From: an uncultured Spartobacteria bacterium
Lineage (GTDB): Bacteria; Verrucomicrobiota; Verrucomicrobiia; Chthoniobacterales; Terrimicrobiaceae
Length of the DNA stretch: 37,107 nucleotides
Direction: 5' to 3'
Assembly: GCA_937919825.1 (NCBI GenBank)
Contig: CALFPA010000121.1
Coordinates: 1-37,107, forward strand
The notes beneath the pieces were generated by a model that ran no database searches, was not told the origin of the DNA, and saw only the letters and a program-made list of their open reading frames with translations. This document shows, piece by piece, positions 1 through 8,378 of this stretch. The position numbers were made by a program, and so were the translations under genes. Within the stretch, counting starts at the first letter, position 1. Every line of letters begins with the position of its first letter.

Positions 1-2
1 TC

Positions 3-182
3 GACCTCACATCCCTCGATCCCCAAGAACGCGAGGCACAGGAATTCAGGCTCTATGTTGCAGCGGAAAAACCCACCTACCTGCACCTCTCGAACGCGGC
101 CATCTGGGGTGAGGAACTCCCGTTGCCTGCTGCGGCCACCCCAACTCCGACGCCCGCCCCGAAGCCAAAGAAAAAACCGTAA
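3..182 (+). CDS. C-terminal end of an unidentified protein (5' partial)
   Basis: An open frame enters from the left edge and ends at TAA 180-182, giving about 59 residues with no start in the window. It reads as a mixed hydrophilic segment followed by a low-complexity Ala/Pro/Thr and Pro/Lys tail ending APKPKKKP. Such a tail is common at the end of bacterial proteins and argues that the frame is coding. No family can be recognised from this remnant. The next gene on the same strand starts 129 bases later; the gap shows no clear hairpin or promoter, so whether the two are cotranscribed is open. Confidence 0.5.
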   Translation, partial: DLTSLDPQEREAQEFRLYVAAEKPTYLHLSNAAIWGEELPLPAAATPTPTPAPKPKKKP

Positions 183-311
183 TCCCCATCGGGAAATCAA
201 ATTTCGAGCCTTCCATGCAGGGCAGGCGTCCCGGCTGCCATCGAATCACTTGCACCTGCGCACCAATAAAAAATCTAAAAAGCAGGCTCTTTTGGTAGGC
301 TCTCCCTTGCC

Positions 312-959
312 ATGAGTGCGATGGAGCGTGTGATTATTCCTGAAATTCTGGATTCTCTGGATCCGGCAGATCCTCGGGCTGTCCGGAGTCGCTGGGACTT
401 GCGGTGGATTGATTTTTATCTCGGGAATTCGCGTTGGATCGTGCGGCAACTGAAAGGTCGAATCTCTGGCCCGGCTCGAATTATGGAAATCGGAGCGGGT
501 GAGGGGAGTCTTTGCCGGAATGTTCATGCCGCGTTGCCTGCTTCCCGCGTGACCGGTCTCGACTTGGTGGCGCGGCCTCCTGGTCTGCTGGCGGAGATTG
601 ATTGGAGATGCGGAAATTTTTTTCAAACCCTCGGCGACACCGGGGCCGAGGTCTGCATGGGCAGCCTCATCTTGCACCATTTCTCGGACGCGGCGTTGCG
701 TGAACTCGGCGAGCGTTTGCAGTCCTTTCGTCTGATCATTTTCTGCGAACCACTCCGCTCGCGGCTTCCGCTGTTTCTCTCGAAACTCTCGAATCCGTTC
801 CTTGGCGAAGTCACCCGCCACGATATGCCCGCGAGCATCCGGGCCGGATTCCGTCCCGGTGAGCTGCCGGCGCTCTTGGGGTTGGATTCTGAAAAATGGC
901 TCATACGGGAATTATCCCACTGGCGCGGATCGTTAAGGCTAGTAGCCTCGCACCGTTGA
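312..959 (+). CDS. Class I SAM-dependent methyltransferase of the type III PKS operon
   Basis: 215 residues. The glycine-rich SAM-binding motif I, IMEIGAGEGS, lies at about residues 57-66. An acidic residue ending the next strand (GLDLV, Asp84) should contact the SAM ribose, and a motif like SLILHHF follows at about 118-124, as in small-molecule methyltransferases of the UbiE/Methyltransf_11 type. There is no signal peptide or membrane segment, so it should be cytosolic. It is the first gene of a three-gene run with the flavoprotein and the type III polyketide synthase; its stop overlaps the proposed start of the flavoprotein. By analogy with phenolic-lipid clusters that pair a type III PKS with a methyltransferase and a flavoprotein, it probably methylates the polyketide product. 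The substrate is inferred, not visible. Confidence 0.8.
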   Translation: MSAMERVIIPEILDSLDPADPRAVRSRWDLRWIDFYLGNSRWIVRQLKGRISGPARIMEIGAGEGSLCRNVHAALPASRVTGLDLVARPPGLLAEIDWRCGNFFQTLGDTGAEVCMGSLILHHFSDAALRELGERLQSFRLIIFCEPLRSRLPLFLSKLSNPFLGEVTRHDMPASIRAGFRPGELPALLGLDSEKWLIRELSHWRGSLRLVASHR

Positions 960-1954
960 AAAACCCCATCACCATCGCGGGAGGAGGGCTGGCCGGGCTT
1001 TCGCTGGGCATCGCGCTGCAATCCCGCGGAGTGTCGGTGACTCTGCACGAGGCTTCCACTTACCCGAGGCATCGCGTGTGCGGGGAATTCATCAGTGGGG
1101 TGGGCGAGGAAACCCTCCAGACGCTTGGGATTGGCGATTGTTTGGAGGAAGCGACGCCGCTCCTCAGCGCGTCTTGGAATGACCCTGCCGGGCGGCTTGT
1201 CGAAATGCTGGCGCCCGGCCGTGGAATTTCACGCTGGAAACTTGATGCCCATCTTCAACAGCAATTCCTCTCGCTCGGAGGCAAGCTGGTTACCAATTCC
1301 CGCGTGGCTCCGGCTCCTGGCGTCATCTGGGCCGCGGGGCGTCCACGGAAACCCTCCTCCTGGCTCGGGCTGAAATGCCATGCCCGCAACCTGCCACTCA
1401 CCCATGATCTGGAAATGTTCACTTCGCCTGGTGGATACATCGGGCTCGCGAGAATCGAGGACGACAAGGTGAACATCTGCGGGTTGTTTCAAAGAAAGCC
1501 GCCAAGCGGTGCGAAAGGGAGCGAACTTCTGGTGTCCATGCTTCGCGAGTCTTCGCTGGGGGCTCTTGCCGATCGCTTGGAAGCGGCGGACATCGAGGAA
1601 TCCAGCTTTTGCGGGGTCGCGGCATTTCAAACCGGACATCAAGCAGGCCCGGAATTCTCCATTGGTGACGCCGCGAGTATGATTCCACCCTTCACGGGAA
1701 ATGGAATGAGTATGGCCTTCGAGTCCGCGGAGTGCGCCCTGCAGCCGGCGATGGACTACGCAACCGGGCGGAAATCCTGGCTGGAAGCCGCCTCGGCATC
1801 CACCGCCAGCCAAGCCAGTCGATTCCGCCGACGCCTGGCCGTGGCGGGGACGCTTCACCGAATCCTTCTGAATCCTCTCGGCCTGCGAGTCACCAGTGCC
1901 CTGGCCCGCCGGAAGTGTCTCCCCTTTCAAACCCTTCTTCACCTCGTTCGTTGA
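956..1954 (+). CDS. FAD-dependent oxidoreductase, geranylgeranyl reductase-like, of the type III PKS operon
   Basis: 332 residues from TTG 956. The N-terminal Rossmann motif GGGLAG is at residues 9-14, with Glu32 for the FAD ribose. A Cys-Gly-Glu motif (RVCGEFIS, about 41-48) is typical of the geranylgeranyl reductase/FixC-like branch, and a GDAASMIPPFTGNGM FAD motif sits near residue 236. I chose TTG 956 because it overlaps the methyltransferase stop (TTGA) and places the Rossmann fold at the N-terminus. An ATG at 896 would add 20 non-homologous-looking residues and overlap the upstream gene by 64 bases. The stop overlaps the PKS start (TGATG, 1952-1956), so the two are translationally coupled. 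Likely role: oxidation or reduction of the polyketide or its acyl chain, comparable to the flavoprotein of Streptomyces phenolic-lipid clusters. Confidence 0.8.
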   Translation: MKNPITIAGGGLAGLSLGIALQSRGVSVTLHEASTYPRHRVCGEFISGVGEETLQTLGIGDCLEEATPLLSASWNDPAGRLVEMLAPGRGISRWKLDAHLQQQFLSLGGKLVTNSRVAPAPGVIWAAGRPRKPSSWLGLKCHARNLPLTHDLEMFTSPGGYIGLARIEDDKVNICGLFQRKPPSGAKGSELLVSMLRESSLGALADRLEAADIEESSFCGVAAFQTGHQAGPEFSIGDAASMIPPFTGNGMSMAFESAECALQPAMDYATGRKSWLEAASASTASQASRFRRRLAVAGTLHRILLNPLGLRVTSALARRKCLPFQTLLHLVR

Positions 1955-2988
1955 TGTATCTCCAATCCCTCGCCACCGCCTTTCCGCCGCACGCCTTCAC
2001 CCAGCGCGAATGTTTTGAAATCCTGAGCCAATCCGGGGCGATGGAGGGCTTGCGGGGGCGTTCGAGGGACCTCCTGCAGAAAGTTCTCACCGGCGATTCC
2101 GGCATCGAAACGCGTCGGTTTTGCGATCCCGATTTGAAGAAGACCTTTGGCTACGAGGCCGGTGCCCTGCACCAGCATTTTGAATTCCACGCGCCGAGGC
2201 TCGCCTCCGAGGCGCTTTTGAAAGCCTGCGATCTTGCCTCGGTAAAGCCCTCTGACATCAACGCCCTGCTCGTCTGCACCTGCACCGGCTATCTTTGTCC
2301 GGGACTGAGCAGCTACATTTCGGAAAGGCTCGGCCTCCGCCCGAACGCCTTTCTTCAAGACTTGCTCGGCCTCGGCTGTGGCGCGGCCCTGCCTCTTCTG
2401 GAAACGGCGCGCGGTTTTCTGGCTGCCAACCCCGACGCGACCGTGGCCACCATCGCCGTGGAAATTTCCTCAGCCGCCTTTTACCTCAACGACGAGCCCG
2501 GCGTCCTCATCAGCCTCTGTCTTTTTGGCGATGGAGCCGCCGCCGCCATCTGGAAACCGAAAAACGAAGGCGGTCAGTTGCGTTTCCAGAATTTTCGAAC
2601 CATCCACCAGCCGGAGCACCGGGAGAAAATCCGCTTTGTGAATGTCGCTGGTCGTCTCAAAAACCAGCTCCACCGGGAAGTTCCCGATCTCGCCGCCGAG
2701 GCCGTCTCGCAGCTCTATCAAATAAGTGCCAACGCCCCCGGGAAGATCATCGCGCACACCGGCGGGCGGGATGTTATCGACGCCATCGAGCGTGCCATTC
2801 CTGGCCAAAAGCTGAGCGCAACCCGGGAAATTTTACGCCAATACGGAAATATCAGCAGTCCAAGCGTCCTCGCCGCATTGGAGCATTCCCTCGCCACCTC
2901 GCCGCACGCCGAAAGCCTCTGGCTCACCGCCTTCGGAGCCGGCTTCGCCGCTCACAGCGGGGAATTAGTGACCTGTCATAATGACTGA
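1954..2988 (+). CDS. Type III polyketide synthase (chalcone/alkylresorcinol synthase family)
   Basis: 344 residues, a normal length for the family. The thiolase-fold catalytic triad is visible: Cys142 in GLGCGAA, His268 in IIAHTGG and Asn299 in YGNISSPS. The enzyme loads an acyl-CoA starter on the Cys and extends it with malonyl-CoA, then cyclises the chain; the His and Asn carry out decarboxylation. The start is ATG 1954, which overlaps the flavoprotein stop; an in-frame ATG at 1732 lies inside the upstream gene and would add residues with no family resemblance. Bacterial relatives next to a methyltransferase and a flavoprotein make alkylresorcinols, alkylpyrones or quinone-like lipids. Which of these is made here cannot be read from the sequence. 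Confidence 0.9.
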   Translation: MYLQSLATAFPPHAFTQRECFEILSQSGAMEGLRGRSRDLLQKVLTGDSGIETRRFCDPDLKKTFGYEAGALHQHFEFHAPRLASEALLKACDLASVKPSDINALLVCTCTGYLCPGLSSYISERLGLRPNAFLQDLLGLGCGAALPLLETARGFLAANPDATVATIAVEISSAAFYLNDEPGVLISLCLFGDGAAAAIWKPKNEGGQLRFQNFRTIHQPEHREKIRFVNVAGRLKNQLHREVPDLAAEAVSQLYQISANAPGKIIAHTGGRDVIDAIERAIPGQKLSATREILRQYGNISSPSVLAALEHSLATSPHAESLWLTAFGAGFAAHSGELVTCHND

Positions 2989-3152
2989 TATTTGCTCACC
3001 TCGCGGCGTGCTTTTTTCCATGCTCCAACAGCCTTTCTTGGGAGGATCGGGCTCGACGGTCTGGTGCTGATCCATGATGGTGGTGCGTGCTTGCATGGAT
3101 CGCGGACATTCTCGAAATAAACAAATCGGCCAATGCTCGGCACAAAGTTCAT
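2976..3152 (-). CDS. Possible small protein (58 aa), unsupported by homology
   Basis: A 58-residue frame starts at ATG 3152, with GGAAG six bases upstream, one of the better Shine-Dalgarno matches in the window. It ends inside the last codons of the type III PKS gene on the other strand (13-base overlap). The N-terminal part is aromatic-rich (GRFVYFENVRDP) and the C-terminal part basic. I recognise no family. It may be a real small gene, the remnant of a longer one, or chance. The 208-base gap 2989-3196 holds nothing else I can name and would also have to contain the promoter of the RND permease gene. Confidence 0.2.
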   Translation of the reverse strand: MNFVPSIGRFVYFENVRDPCKHAPPSWISTRPSSPILPRKAVGAWKKARREVSKYQSL

Positions 3153-3196
3153 CGCATACTTCCGGCCGTTATCGCAGCCCTTGAAATAGAATAAAA

Positions 3197-6100
3197 ATGC
3201 ACACGGATCCTCATTCGACGGGTGGCGGGAGTTTTACGGATTTGTTTATCAAGCGGCCGGTTTTGGCGGTGGTGGTGGCTTTGTTGCTGCTGATCGCAGG
3301 CGGGCAGGCGATTTTTACGCTAACGGTTCGGCAGTATCCCCGGAGCGACAATGCGTCGGTAACCATCTCGACGATTTACATTGGGGCGAGTGCGGATTTG
3401 GTTCGGGGATTCATCACCACGCCGATCGAGCGCGCGATCGCGGCGGCGGATGGCATTGATTATGTGGAGTCGGAAAGCTCGCAGGGGCGTTCGCTCATCA
3501 CAGCACGGCTGAAACTGAATTACGACCCGACCAAGGCCCTCTCGGAGATAAGTGCGAAGGTGGACCAAGTTCGCGGCGACCTCCCTCCCGAGGCCGAGGT
3601 GCCGATCATTGATATCGAGAGCGCGGACTCGAAACGCGCGGCGGCCTATTTGCGCTTCGTCTCGGATATTTTGAAGCCAAACGAAATCACGGACTACCTC
3701 GCGCGGGTCGTTCAGCCGAGGCTCTCGGCGGTTCCGGGGGTTCAGCGCGCCGAGATTTTGGGCGGGCGGACCTTTGCGATGAGGATTTGGCTGAAGCCCG
3801 ACCGCATGGCGGCCCTTAACATCAGCCCCGCCCAGGTTCGCCGCGCCCTGGCTGGAAACAACTATCTCTCTGCTGTGGGCCAGACCAAAGGCTCGCTCGT
3901 GACGGTGAACCTCACGGCGAACACCGACCTCCGCACGGTTCAGGAGTTCGAGCAACTCGTGCTGCGTGAGAGCGGCGGTGCGGTGGTGCGGTTGAAAGAC
4001 ATCGCCGATGTGCAGCTCGGTGCGGAAAATTACGACTCGGCCGTGCGATTCAGCGGCGAGCAGGCGGTTTTCATGGGCGTGTGGGTGCTGCCAAATGCCA
4101 ACACGCTCGATGTGATCCGCGCGGTGCGGGCGGAGTTGGAGAAAATCAAAGCCGAACTGCCGACGGGCCTCACAGCCGGCGTGGGCTACGACTCGACCGT
4201 TTATATCACCGACGCCATCAGCGAGGTGCTCAAGACGCTTCTGGAAACCCTCCTGATCGTTGTCGTCGTCATATTTCTTTTCCTTGGATCGTTTCGCGCG
4301 GTGCTCGTTCCGGTCTTGGCAATTCCCTTGTCGATTCTCGGCGCGGTGTTCCTGATGCAGGCGGCGGGGTTCACCGTAAACCTCCTCACACTGCTGGCCA
4401 TCGTCCTTTGCGTGGGTCTGGTGGTCGACGATGCGATTGTGATCGTGGAAAATGTGGAGCGCCACTTGTCGGATGGCATGAAACCGTTCGACGCCGCGAT
4501 TCTTGGGGCGAGGGAACTCGTCGGGCCGGTGGTGTCGATGACCGTCACGCTGGCGGCGGTGTATTTGCCGATCGGCTTGCAAGGTGGGTTGACTGGCTCG
4601 TTGTTCCGCGAATTCGCCTTCACTCTGGCGGGTGCTGTTTTTATTTCGGGCATCGTGGCTCTGACGATTTCTCCGGCGATGAGTTCGTGGCTTCTCAAGC
4701 CGGGCGTGGAAGAGCGCGGATTTGCTCGCGTTGTGGCGCGGGGCTTCGGGCGGCTTCGGGATTCCTATGGCCGCGTTCTCGACAAGGTTCTCGCCAACCG
4801 CCCGTATGCCTACGCGGTGTGGGTGGTGATTTTTCTCCTCTGCATTCCCATGTTCATCCTCTCGCCGAACGAGCTGTCGCCGGATGAGGATCAGGGTGTG
4901 ATTTTCGGCATCGTCGAGGCGCCGGCGGATGCCACGCTGGATGAAACCGTGCGCTATGCTGACCAAGCCACGCGGATTTTTTTGGATGTGCCCGAGACCT
5001 CCTACACATTCCAGATCACCCAGCCGACCTTCGGCTTCGGCGGCATGGTGCTGAAGCCTTGGGGAGAGCGCGAGCGCACCCCGAAACAATTGCAGGCCGA
5101 GATCGCCCCGAAACTTTCCAAGCTTGCGGGCATCAGGATGTTTCCTGTCACTCCGCCCGCGCTGCCGGGCGGCGGAGATTTTCCTGTGGAGTTCGTCATC
5201 GCCTCCACCGCGGAGCCCGCCCAAATCCTCGAGATCGCCCGCGAGCTTCAGCAGAAGGCGGCCAAAAGCGGCATGTTTGCCTTCCCGCCGATCATCGATA
5301 CCAAAGTCGACCAACCCCAGACCGAGATCGTTCTGGACCGTGATAAGATCGCCTCGCTCGGGCTCGACCTGCGCCAGATCGGCGAGGATCTCTCCGCCAT
5401 GCTCGGCGGAAATTTCGTGAACCGCTTCAATATTGACGGCCGCAGCTACAAGGTCATCCCGCAAATCCAGCGCGCCGACCGGCTCAATCCCGCCCAGTTG
5501 CAGGAGATTTATGTCACCGGTCCCGAAGGCCGCCTGATGCCGCTCGGCTCGGTCGCGACGCTCCGCAACTCCGCCGAGCCGAGGTCGCTCAAGCGCTTCC
5601 AGCAACTCAACTCCGTCAAGTTGAGCGGCGTGGCGATCCGCCCGCTCGACCAGACCTTGCGCTTCCTGGAGGACGAGGCGGCGAAAATCATGCCCCCAGG
5701 CTATGTGGTTGATTACACCGGCGAGTCGCGCCAACTGCGCGCGGAGGGCAGCAAGTTCCTGCCCTCGCTGGTTCTTGCTCTGCTTCTGATTTTTCTCGTG
5801 CTCGCGGCGCAGTTCAACAGCTTCCGCGATCCCTTCATCATCCTGCTCGGCTCGGTGCCGCTGGCAATGTTCGGCGCGCTGATTTTCACCTTCCTTAAAA
5901 TGCCCGGGCCGAATGTGCCATTCTGGACGAATGGTTGGACGACGACGCTCAACATCTACTCGCAGGTCGGCCTCGTCACGCTGGTCGGCCTCATTGCGAA
6001 AAACGGCATCCTGATTGTGGAATTCGCGAACCGCCGTCAGCGCGAGGGTTTCTTGAAGCTGGAGGCGATCCGGGATGCCGCCCGCGTGAGGTTGCGTCCG

Positions 6101-6292
6101 GTTTTGATGACGACCATCGCGACGGTCGTGGGTCATTTCCCGTTGGTGCTCGTCACCGGTGCCGGAGCCGCCGCCAGAAACTCAATCGGCCTCGTGCTCG
6201 TCGGAGGAATGGCGATCGGAACCATCTTCACCCTCTTTCTCGTCCCGGCGCTTTACATGCTTCTGGCAAAAGAAAAGTCCGGCAAGGCCTGA
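3197..6292 (+). CDS. RND efflux permease, HAE1 (AcrB/MdtBC-like)
   Basis: 1031 residues, the usual length for AcrB-type pumps. The protein has an N-terminal membrane helix after FIKRPVLAVVVALLLL, a large periplasmic loop, a central helix bundle with the TM4 proton-relay pair (GLVVDDAIVIVENV, Asp-Asp near residue 410), a second periplasmic loop and a C-terminal bundle. It should use the proton gradient to export hydrophobic compounds as a trimer in the inner membrane. No adaptor or outer-membrane factor gene is adjacent, so it must share those of another system or be driven with the adaptor at 7386. Its stop TGA (6290-6292) directly abuts the stop of the convergent yggS gene, leaving no room for a terminator between them. 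Confidence 0.93.
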   Translation: MHTDPHSTGGGSFTDLFIKRPVLAVVVALLLLIAGGQAIFTLTVRQYPRSDNASVTISTIYIGASADLVRGFITTPIERAIAAADGIDYVESESSQGRSLITARLKLNYDPTKALSEISAKVDQVRGDLPPEAEVPIIDIESADSKRAAAYLRFVSDILKPNEITDYLARVVQPRLSAVPGVQRAEILGGRTFAMRIWLKPDRMAALNISPAQVRRALAGNNYLSAVGQTKGSLVTVNLTANTDLRTVQEFEQLVLRESGGAVVRLKDIADVQLGAENYDSAVRFSGEQAVFMGVWVLPNANTLDVIRAVRAELEKIKAELPTGLTAGVGYDSTVYITDAISEVLKTLLETLLIVVVVIFLFLGSFRAVLVPVLAIPLSILGAVFLMQAAGFTVNLLTLLAIVLCVGLVVDDAIVIVENVERHLSDGMKPFDAAILGARELVGPVVSMTVTLAAVYLPIGLQGGLTGSLFREFAFTLAGAVFISGIVALTISPAMSSWLLKPGVEERGFARVVARGFGRLRDSYGRVLDKVLANRPYAYAVWVVIFLLCIPMFILSPNELSPDEDQGVIFGIVEAPADATLDETVRYADQATRIFLDVPETSYTFQITQPTFGFGGMVLKPWGERERTPKQLQAEIAPKLSKLAGIRMFPVTPPALPGGGDFPVEFVIASTAEPAQILEIARELQQKAAKSGMFAFPPIIDTKVDQPQTEIVLDRDKIASLGLDLRQIGEDLSAMLGGNFVNRFNIDGRSYKVIPQIQRADRLNPAQLQEIYVTGPEGRLMPLGSVATLRNSAEPRSLKRFQQLNSVKLSGVAIRPLDQTLRFLEDEAAKIMPPGYVVDYTGESRQLRAEGSKFLPSLVLALLLIFLVLAAQFNSFRDPFIILLGSVPLAMFGALIFTFLKMPGPNVPFWTNGWTTTLNIYSQVGLVTLVGLIAKNGILIVEFANRRQREGFLKLEAIRDAARVRLRPVLMTTIATVVGHFPLVLVTGAGAAARNSIGLVLVGGMAIGTIFTLFLVPALYMLLAKEKSGKA

Positions 6293-6976
6293 TCAGCCTC
6301 GCGAACCGAAAATCGCCGAGCCCACGCGCACGATGGTTGCTCCCTCGGCGATGCCTTGCTCGAAATCCCCGCTCATTCCCATGGAAAGCTCGGAAAGCGG
6401 CAGACCCGTTTCAGTGGCTAGACGATCGCGGAGTTCGCGGAGCTTTGCAAAATATGGCCGCGCCTCGTCGGGGTGGTCACTGTAGGGGGCCATGGTCATC
6501 AGTCCCGGGATGCGCAGGAAGGGCAGGGGAGCGAGGTTTTCCAAAGCGGCGGGGAGTTTTTCCGGCGCGAAACCGAATTTCGACACCTCACCGGAGACAT
6601 TCACCTCGAGCAGCACATTCGCCGTCACTCCGAGTTCTCCGGCGATGCGGTTGATTTGGATGGCGAGGTTTTCGTTGTCCACCCCGTGAAACAGTGCAAA
6701 GCGGTCCACGACCTTGCGGATTTTGTTGGTCTGAAGATGTCCGATAAAATGCCACTCAATCCCGGCTGGGAGTGCATCAATTTTGGGAAGCGCGTCCTGC
6801 ACTCGGCTTTCGCCAAACGCCCGTTGGCCCGCCTCAAAGGCCTCACGAATCAGCTCGGGAGGATGGGTTTTGGAAACCGCCACCAACTGGATCTCGGAGG
6901 CTTTGCGGCCGCATCGGGTCGCCGCGCTTTCGATCCGCGCATGGATTTCAGAGAGGTTTGTTTGAACGGAACTCAT
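6293..6976 (-). CDS. yggS: YggS/PROSC family pyridoxal-phosphate homeostasis protein
   Basis: 227 residues, single-domain alanine-racemase-like TIM barrel. The PLP-binding lysine is Lys36 in VAVSKTHP, followed by FGESRVQDAL, WHFIGHLQTNK and the C-terminal GMSGDFEQGIAEGATIVRVGSAIFG, all hallmarks of the family. The family binds PLP without known catalysis and keeps vitamin B6 and amino-acid pools balanced in the cytosol. I chose ATG 6976, which overlaps the stop of the ArsR gene by four bases (ATGA), so the two are translationally coupled. Longer in-frame extensions run into the regulator gene and are not family-like. Confidence 0.93.
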   Translation of the reverse strand: MSSVQTNLSEIHARIESAATRCGRKASEIQLVAVSKTHPPELIREAFEAGQRAFGESRVQDALPKIDALPAGIEWHFIGHLQTNKIRKVVDRFALFHGVDNENLAIQINRIAGELGVTANVLLEVNVSGEVSKFGFAPEKLPAALENLAPLPFLRIPGLMTMAPYSDHPDEARPYFAKLRELRDRLATETGLPLSELSMGMSGDFEQGIAEGATIVRVGSAIFGSRG

Positions 6977-7323
6977 GGTTTCACGAAAAAGGATGCCTGA
7001 CTTTTCATACGAGTCGAGAGGCTGCCGCATACATGGTCGCACATTTCGAAAATAGTCGGATCCGCGATCGAGTAAAAGACCTGCAACCCCTCCTTGCGGC
7101 GCCTCAAAATCCCGCTCTCCTGCAAGGAATGGAGGTGACGCGAGACATTCGCCTGGGTGAGGCCGGTCGCCTCGGTGAGGTCTTTCACGCATTTCTCGCC
7201 GGTCTCCAATTCGATAAGGAGCTTCAGACGGTTCGGCTCGCCAAGCACGCGGAAGCGGGCGGCGATCATCTCCAAGGCTGCCGAAGGCATGTCCCGGCGG
7301 GCGGTTTTTTTGGATGCGGGCAT
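6973..7323 (-). CDS. ArsR-family winged-helix transcriptional regulator
   Basis: 116 residues. A winged helix-turn-helix spans about residues 22-90: RFRVLGEPNRLKLLIEL, then a recognition segment LTEATGLTQANVSRHLHSLQESG and the wing RRKEGLQVFYSI. The CVxDL metal site of classical ArsR proteins is reduced to one cysteine (Cys45 in EKCVKDL), so it may sense something other than As(III), or a metal through other residues. It is divergent from the adaptor-RND-trmB operon with only 62 bases between start codons, the usual layout for a repressor of an efflux operon, and it is coupled to yggS downstream. That it represses both directions is inferred. Confidence 0.9.
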   Translation of the reverse strand: MPASKKTARRDMPSAALEMIAARFRVLGEPNRLKLLIELETGEKCVKDLTEATGLTQANVSRHLHSLQESGILRRRKEGLQVFYSIADPTIFEMCDHVCGSLSTRMKSQASFFVKP

Positions 7324-7385
7324 AAAGATTAAAATTGCATATATAATTATTCACTCATATTGTCGAGGGGGTATTTTACTAGCCT
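7324..7385. promoter_or_regulatory. Divergent promoter/operator region between arsR-type gene and RND operon
   Basis: This 62-base AT-rich spacer separates two divergent start codons. It contains a perfect TATAAT at 7342-7347 that could be the -10 box of the rightward operon, with a start near 7354, and a GAGGGG at 7365-7370 that is a somewhat distant ribosome site for the adaptor ATG at 7386. No good -35 hexamer is visible, which would fit a regulated promoter. The ArsR protein most likely binds here, but I see no perfect inverted repeat. Confidence 0.45.
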
Positions 7386-8378
7386 ATGAAAACAACCACT
7401 CTCCTCTGCAGCCTCTCGGTGTCCCTTTTACTCTCATCTGCCCCGACGCTGGTTCACGCGCTCGAGACCCATTCCGTCGCGTCCGCAAGCCGTCCGGTGA
7501 CAGAGGAGGTCGTCGGTTCGGTCAGAACTCGCATTCGATCGGTGATCGAAGCCAAGGTGAGCGGCCGCATTTCAGAGATGCCGATCATTCTCGGGCAAAA
7601 GGTCAAAGCCGGGGAGCTTCTGGCCAAAATCGACGCCCGCGAGATTCAGGCGCGCCTCGAGCAGGCTGAAGCCCAGCGGGAGCAGGCGTCACGGGATTTG
7701 GACCGCGCGCGCACGCTGGCCCAGAAGCAGGTTTCCAGTAAACAGGAACTCGACGCCGCCGAGGCCCGCGCCCGGGTGGCGGAGGCGGCATTGAGCGAAG
7801 CCCGCACCATGATGGGCTACGCGAATGTCACGGCGCCGTTCGACGGGGTGATTTCGCGGCGTCTGGCGGAGGTCGGCGATCTTGCTGCCCCCGGCAGGCC
7901 GCTTTTAGAAATCGAGGACCGTGGAGAACTTCGATTTGAAGCGGATGTGCCCGAGGCGCTGATCGGCATGGTGAATGCCGGCGACCGCCTTGAAGTCACC
8001 ATTCCCACAATCAGAAAAACCTTCAATGGCGTCGTCGCTGAGGTTTCTCCAACCGCCGAGGCCGCCAGCCGCACCTTTCTCGTGAAGCTCGATCTCCCCG
8101 CATCGTCCAAACTCCGCGCGGGTCAGTTCGGCCGCGCCGCCGTTCCTGTCGGCGAGGCAAAAACAATCCGTATCCCCGTTGCCGCCATCGTGCAGCGTGG
8201 CCAGATGGAGATTGTTTTCGTGAACGACCAAGGCAAGGCCCGCCTACGCCTTGTGAAAATCGGCAAAACTTTTTCCGACGGAGTGGAAATCCTAGCCGGT
8301 CTGTCCGACGGCGATGTTGTGATCGTCACAGAACCCGCCCGTTTGATTGACGGCCAACCTATGGAGGCTGCGAAATGA
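7386..8378 (+). CDS. RND efflux periplasmic adaptor subunit (HlyD/MFP family)
   Basis: 330 residues. A signal peptide (about 1-26, cleavage after VHA) is followed by the split lipoyl/barrel-sandwich domain: [24 protein letters not shown] on one side and [22 protein letters not shown] on the other. Between them is an Ala/Glu/Arg-rich helical hairpin (about 80-135), then a beta-barrel and membrane-proximal domain. The protein should bridge the inner-membrane permease at 8375 to an outer-membrane channel, which is not encoded in the window. Its stop overlaps the permease start (ATGA, 8375-8378). Confidence 0.93.
   Translation: MKTTTLLCSLSVSLLLSSAPTLVHALETHSVASASRPVTEEVVGSVRTRIRSVIEAKVSGRISEMPIILGQKVKAGELLAKIDAREIQARLEQAEAQREQASRDLDRARTLAQKQVSSKQELDAAEARARVAEAALSEARTMMGYANVTAPFDGVISRRLAEVGDLAAPGRPLLEIEDRGELRFEADVPEALIGMVNAGDRLEVTIPTIRKTFNGVVAEVSPTAEAASRTFLVKLDLPASSKLRAGQFGRAAVPVGEAKTIRIPVAAIVQRGQMEIVFVNDQGKARLRLVKIGKTFSDGVEILAGLSDGDVVIVTEPARLIDGQPMEAAK

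Noticed and set aside
3320-6136. Very long open frame (938 codons) on the strand opposite the first RND permease gene
   Set aside because: It is the mirror of a GC-rich coding sequence with strong codon bias; its translation is Arg/His/Glu-rich without any domain, and the plus-strand permease is unmistakable. Similar antisense frames opposite 10289-11908, 12255-13802 and 33416-35203 were rejected for the same reason.
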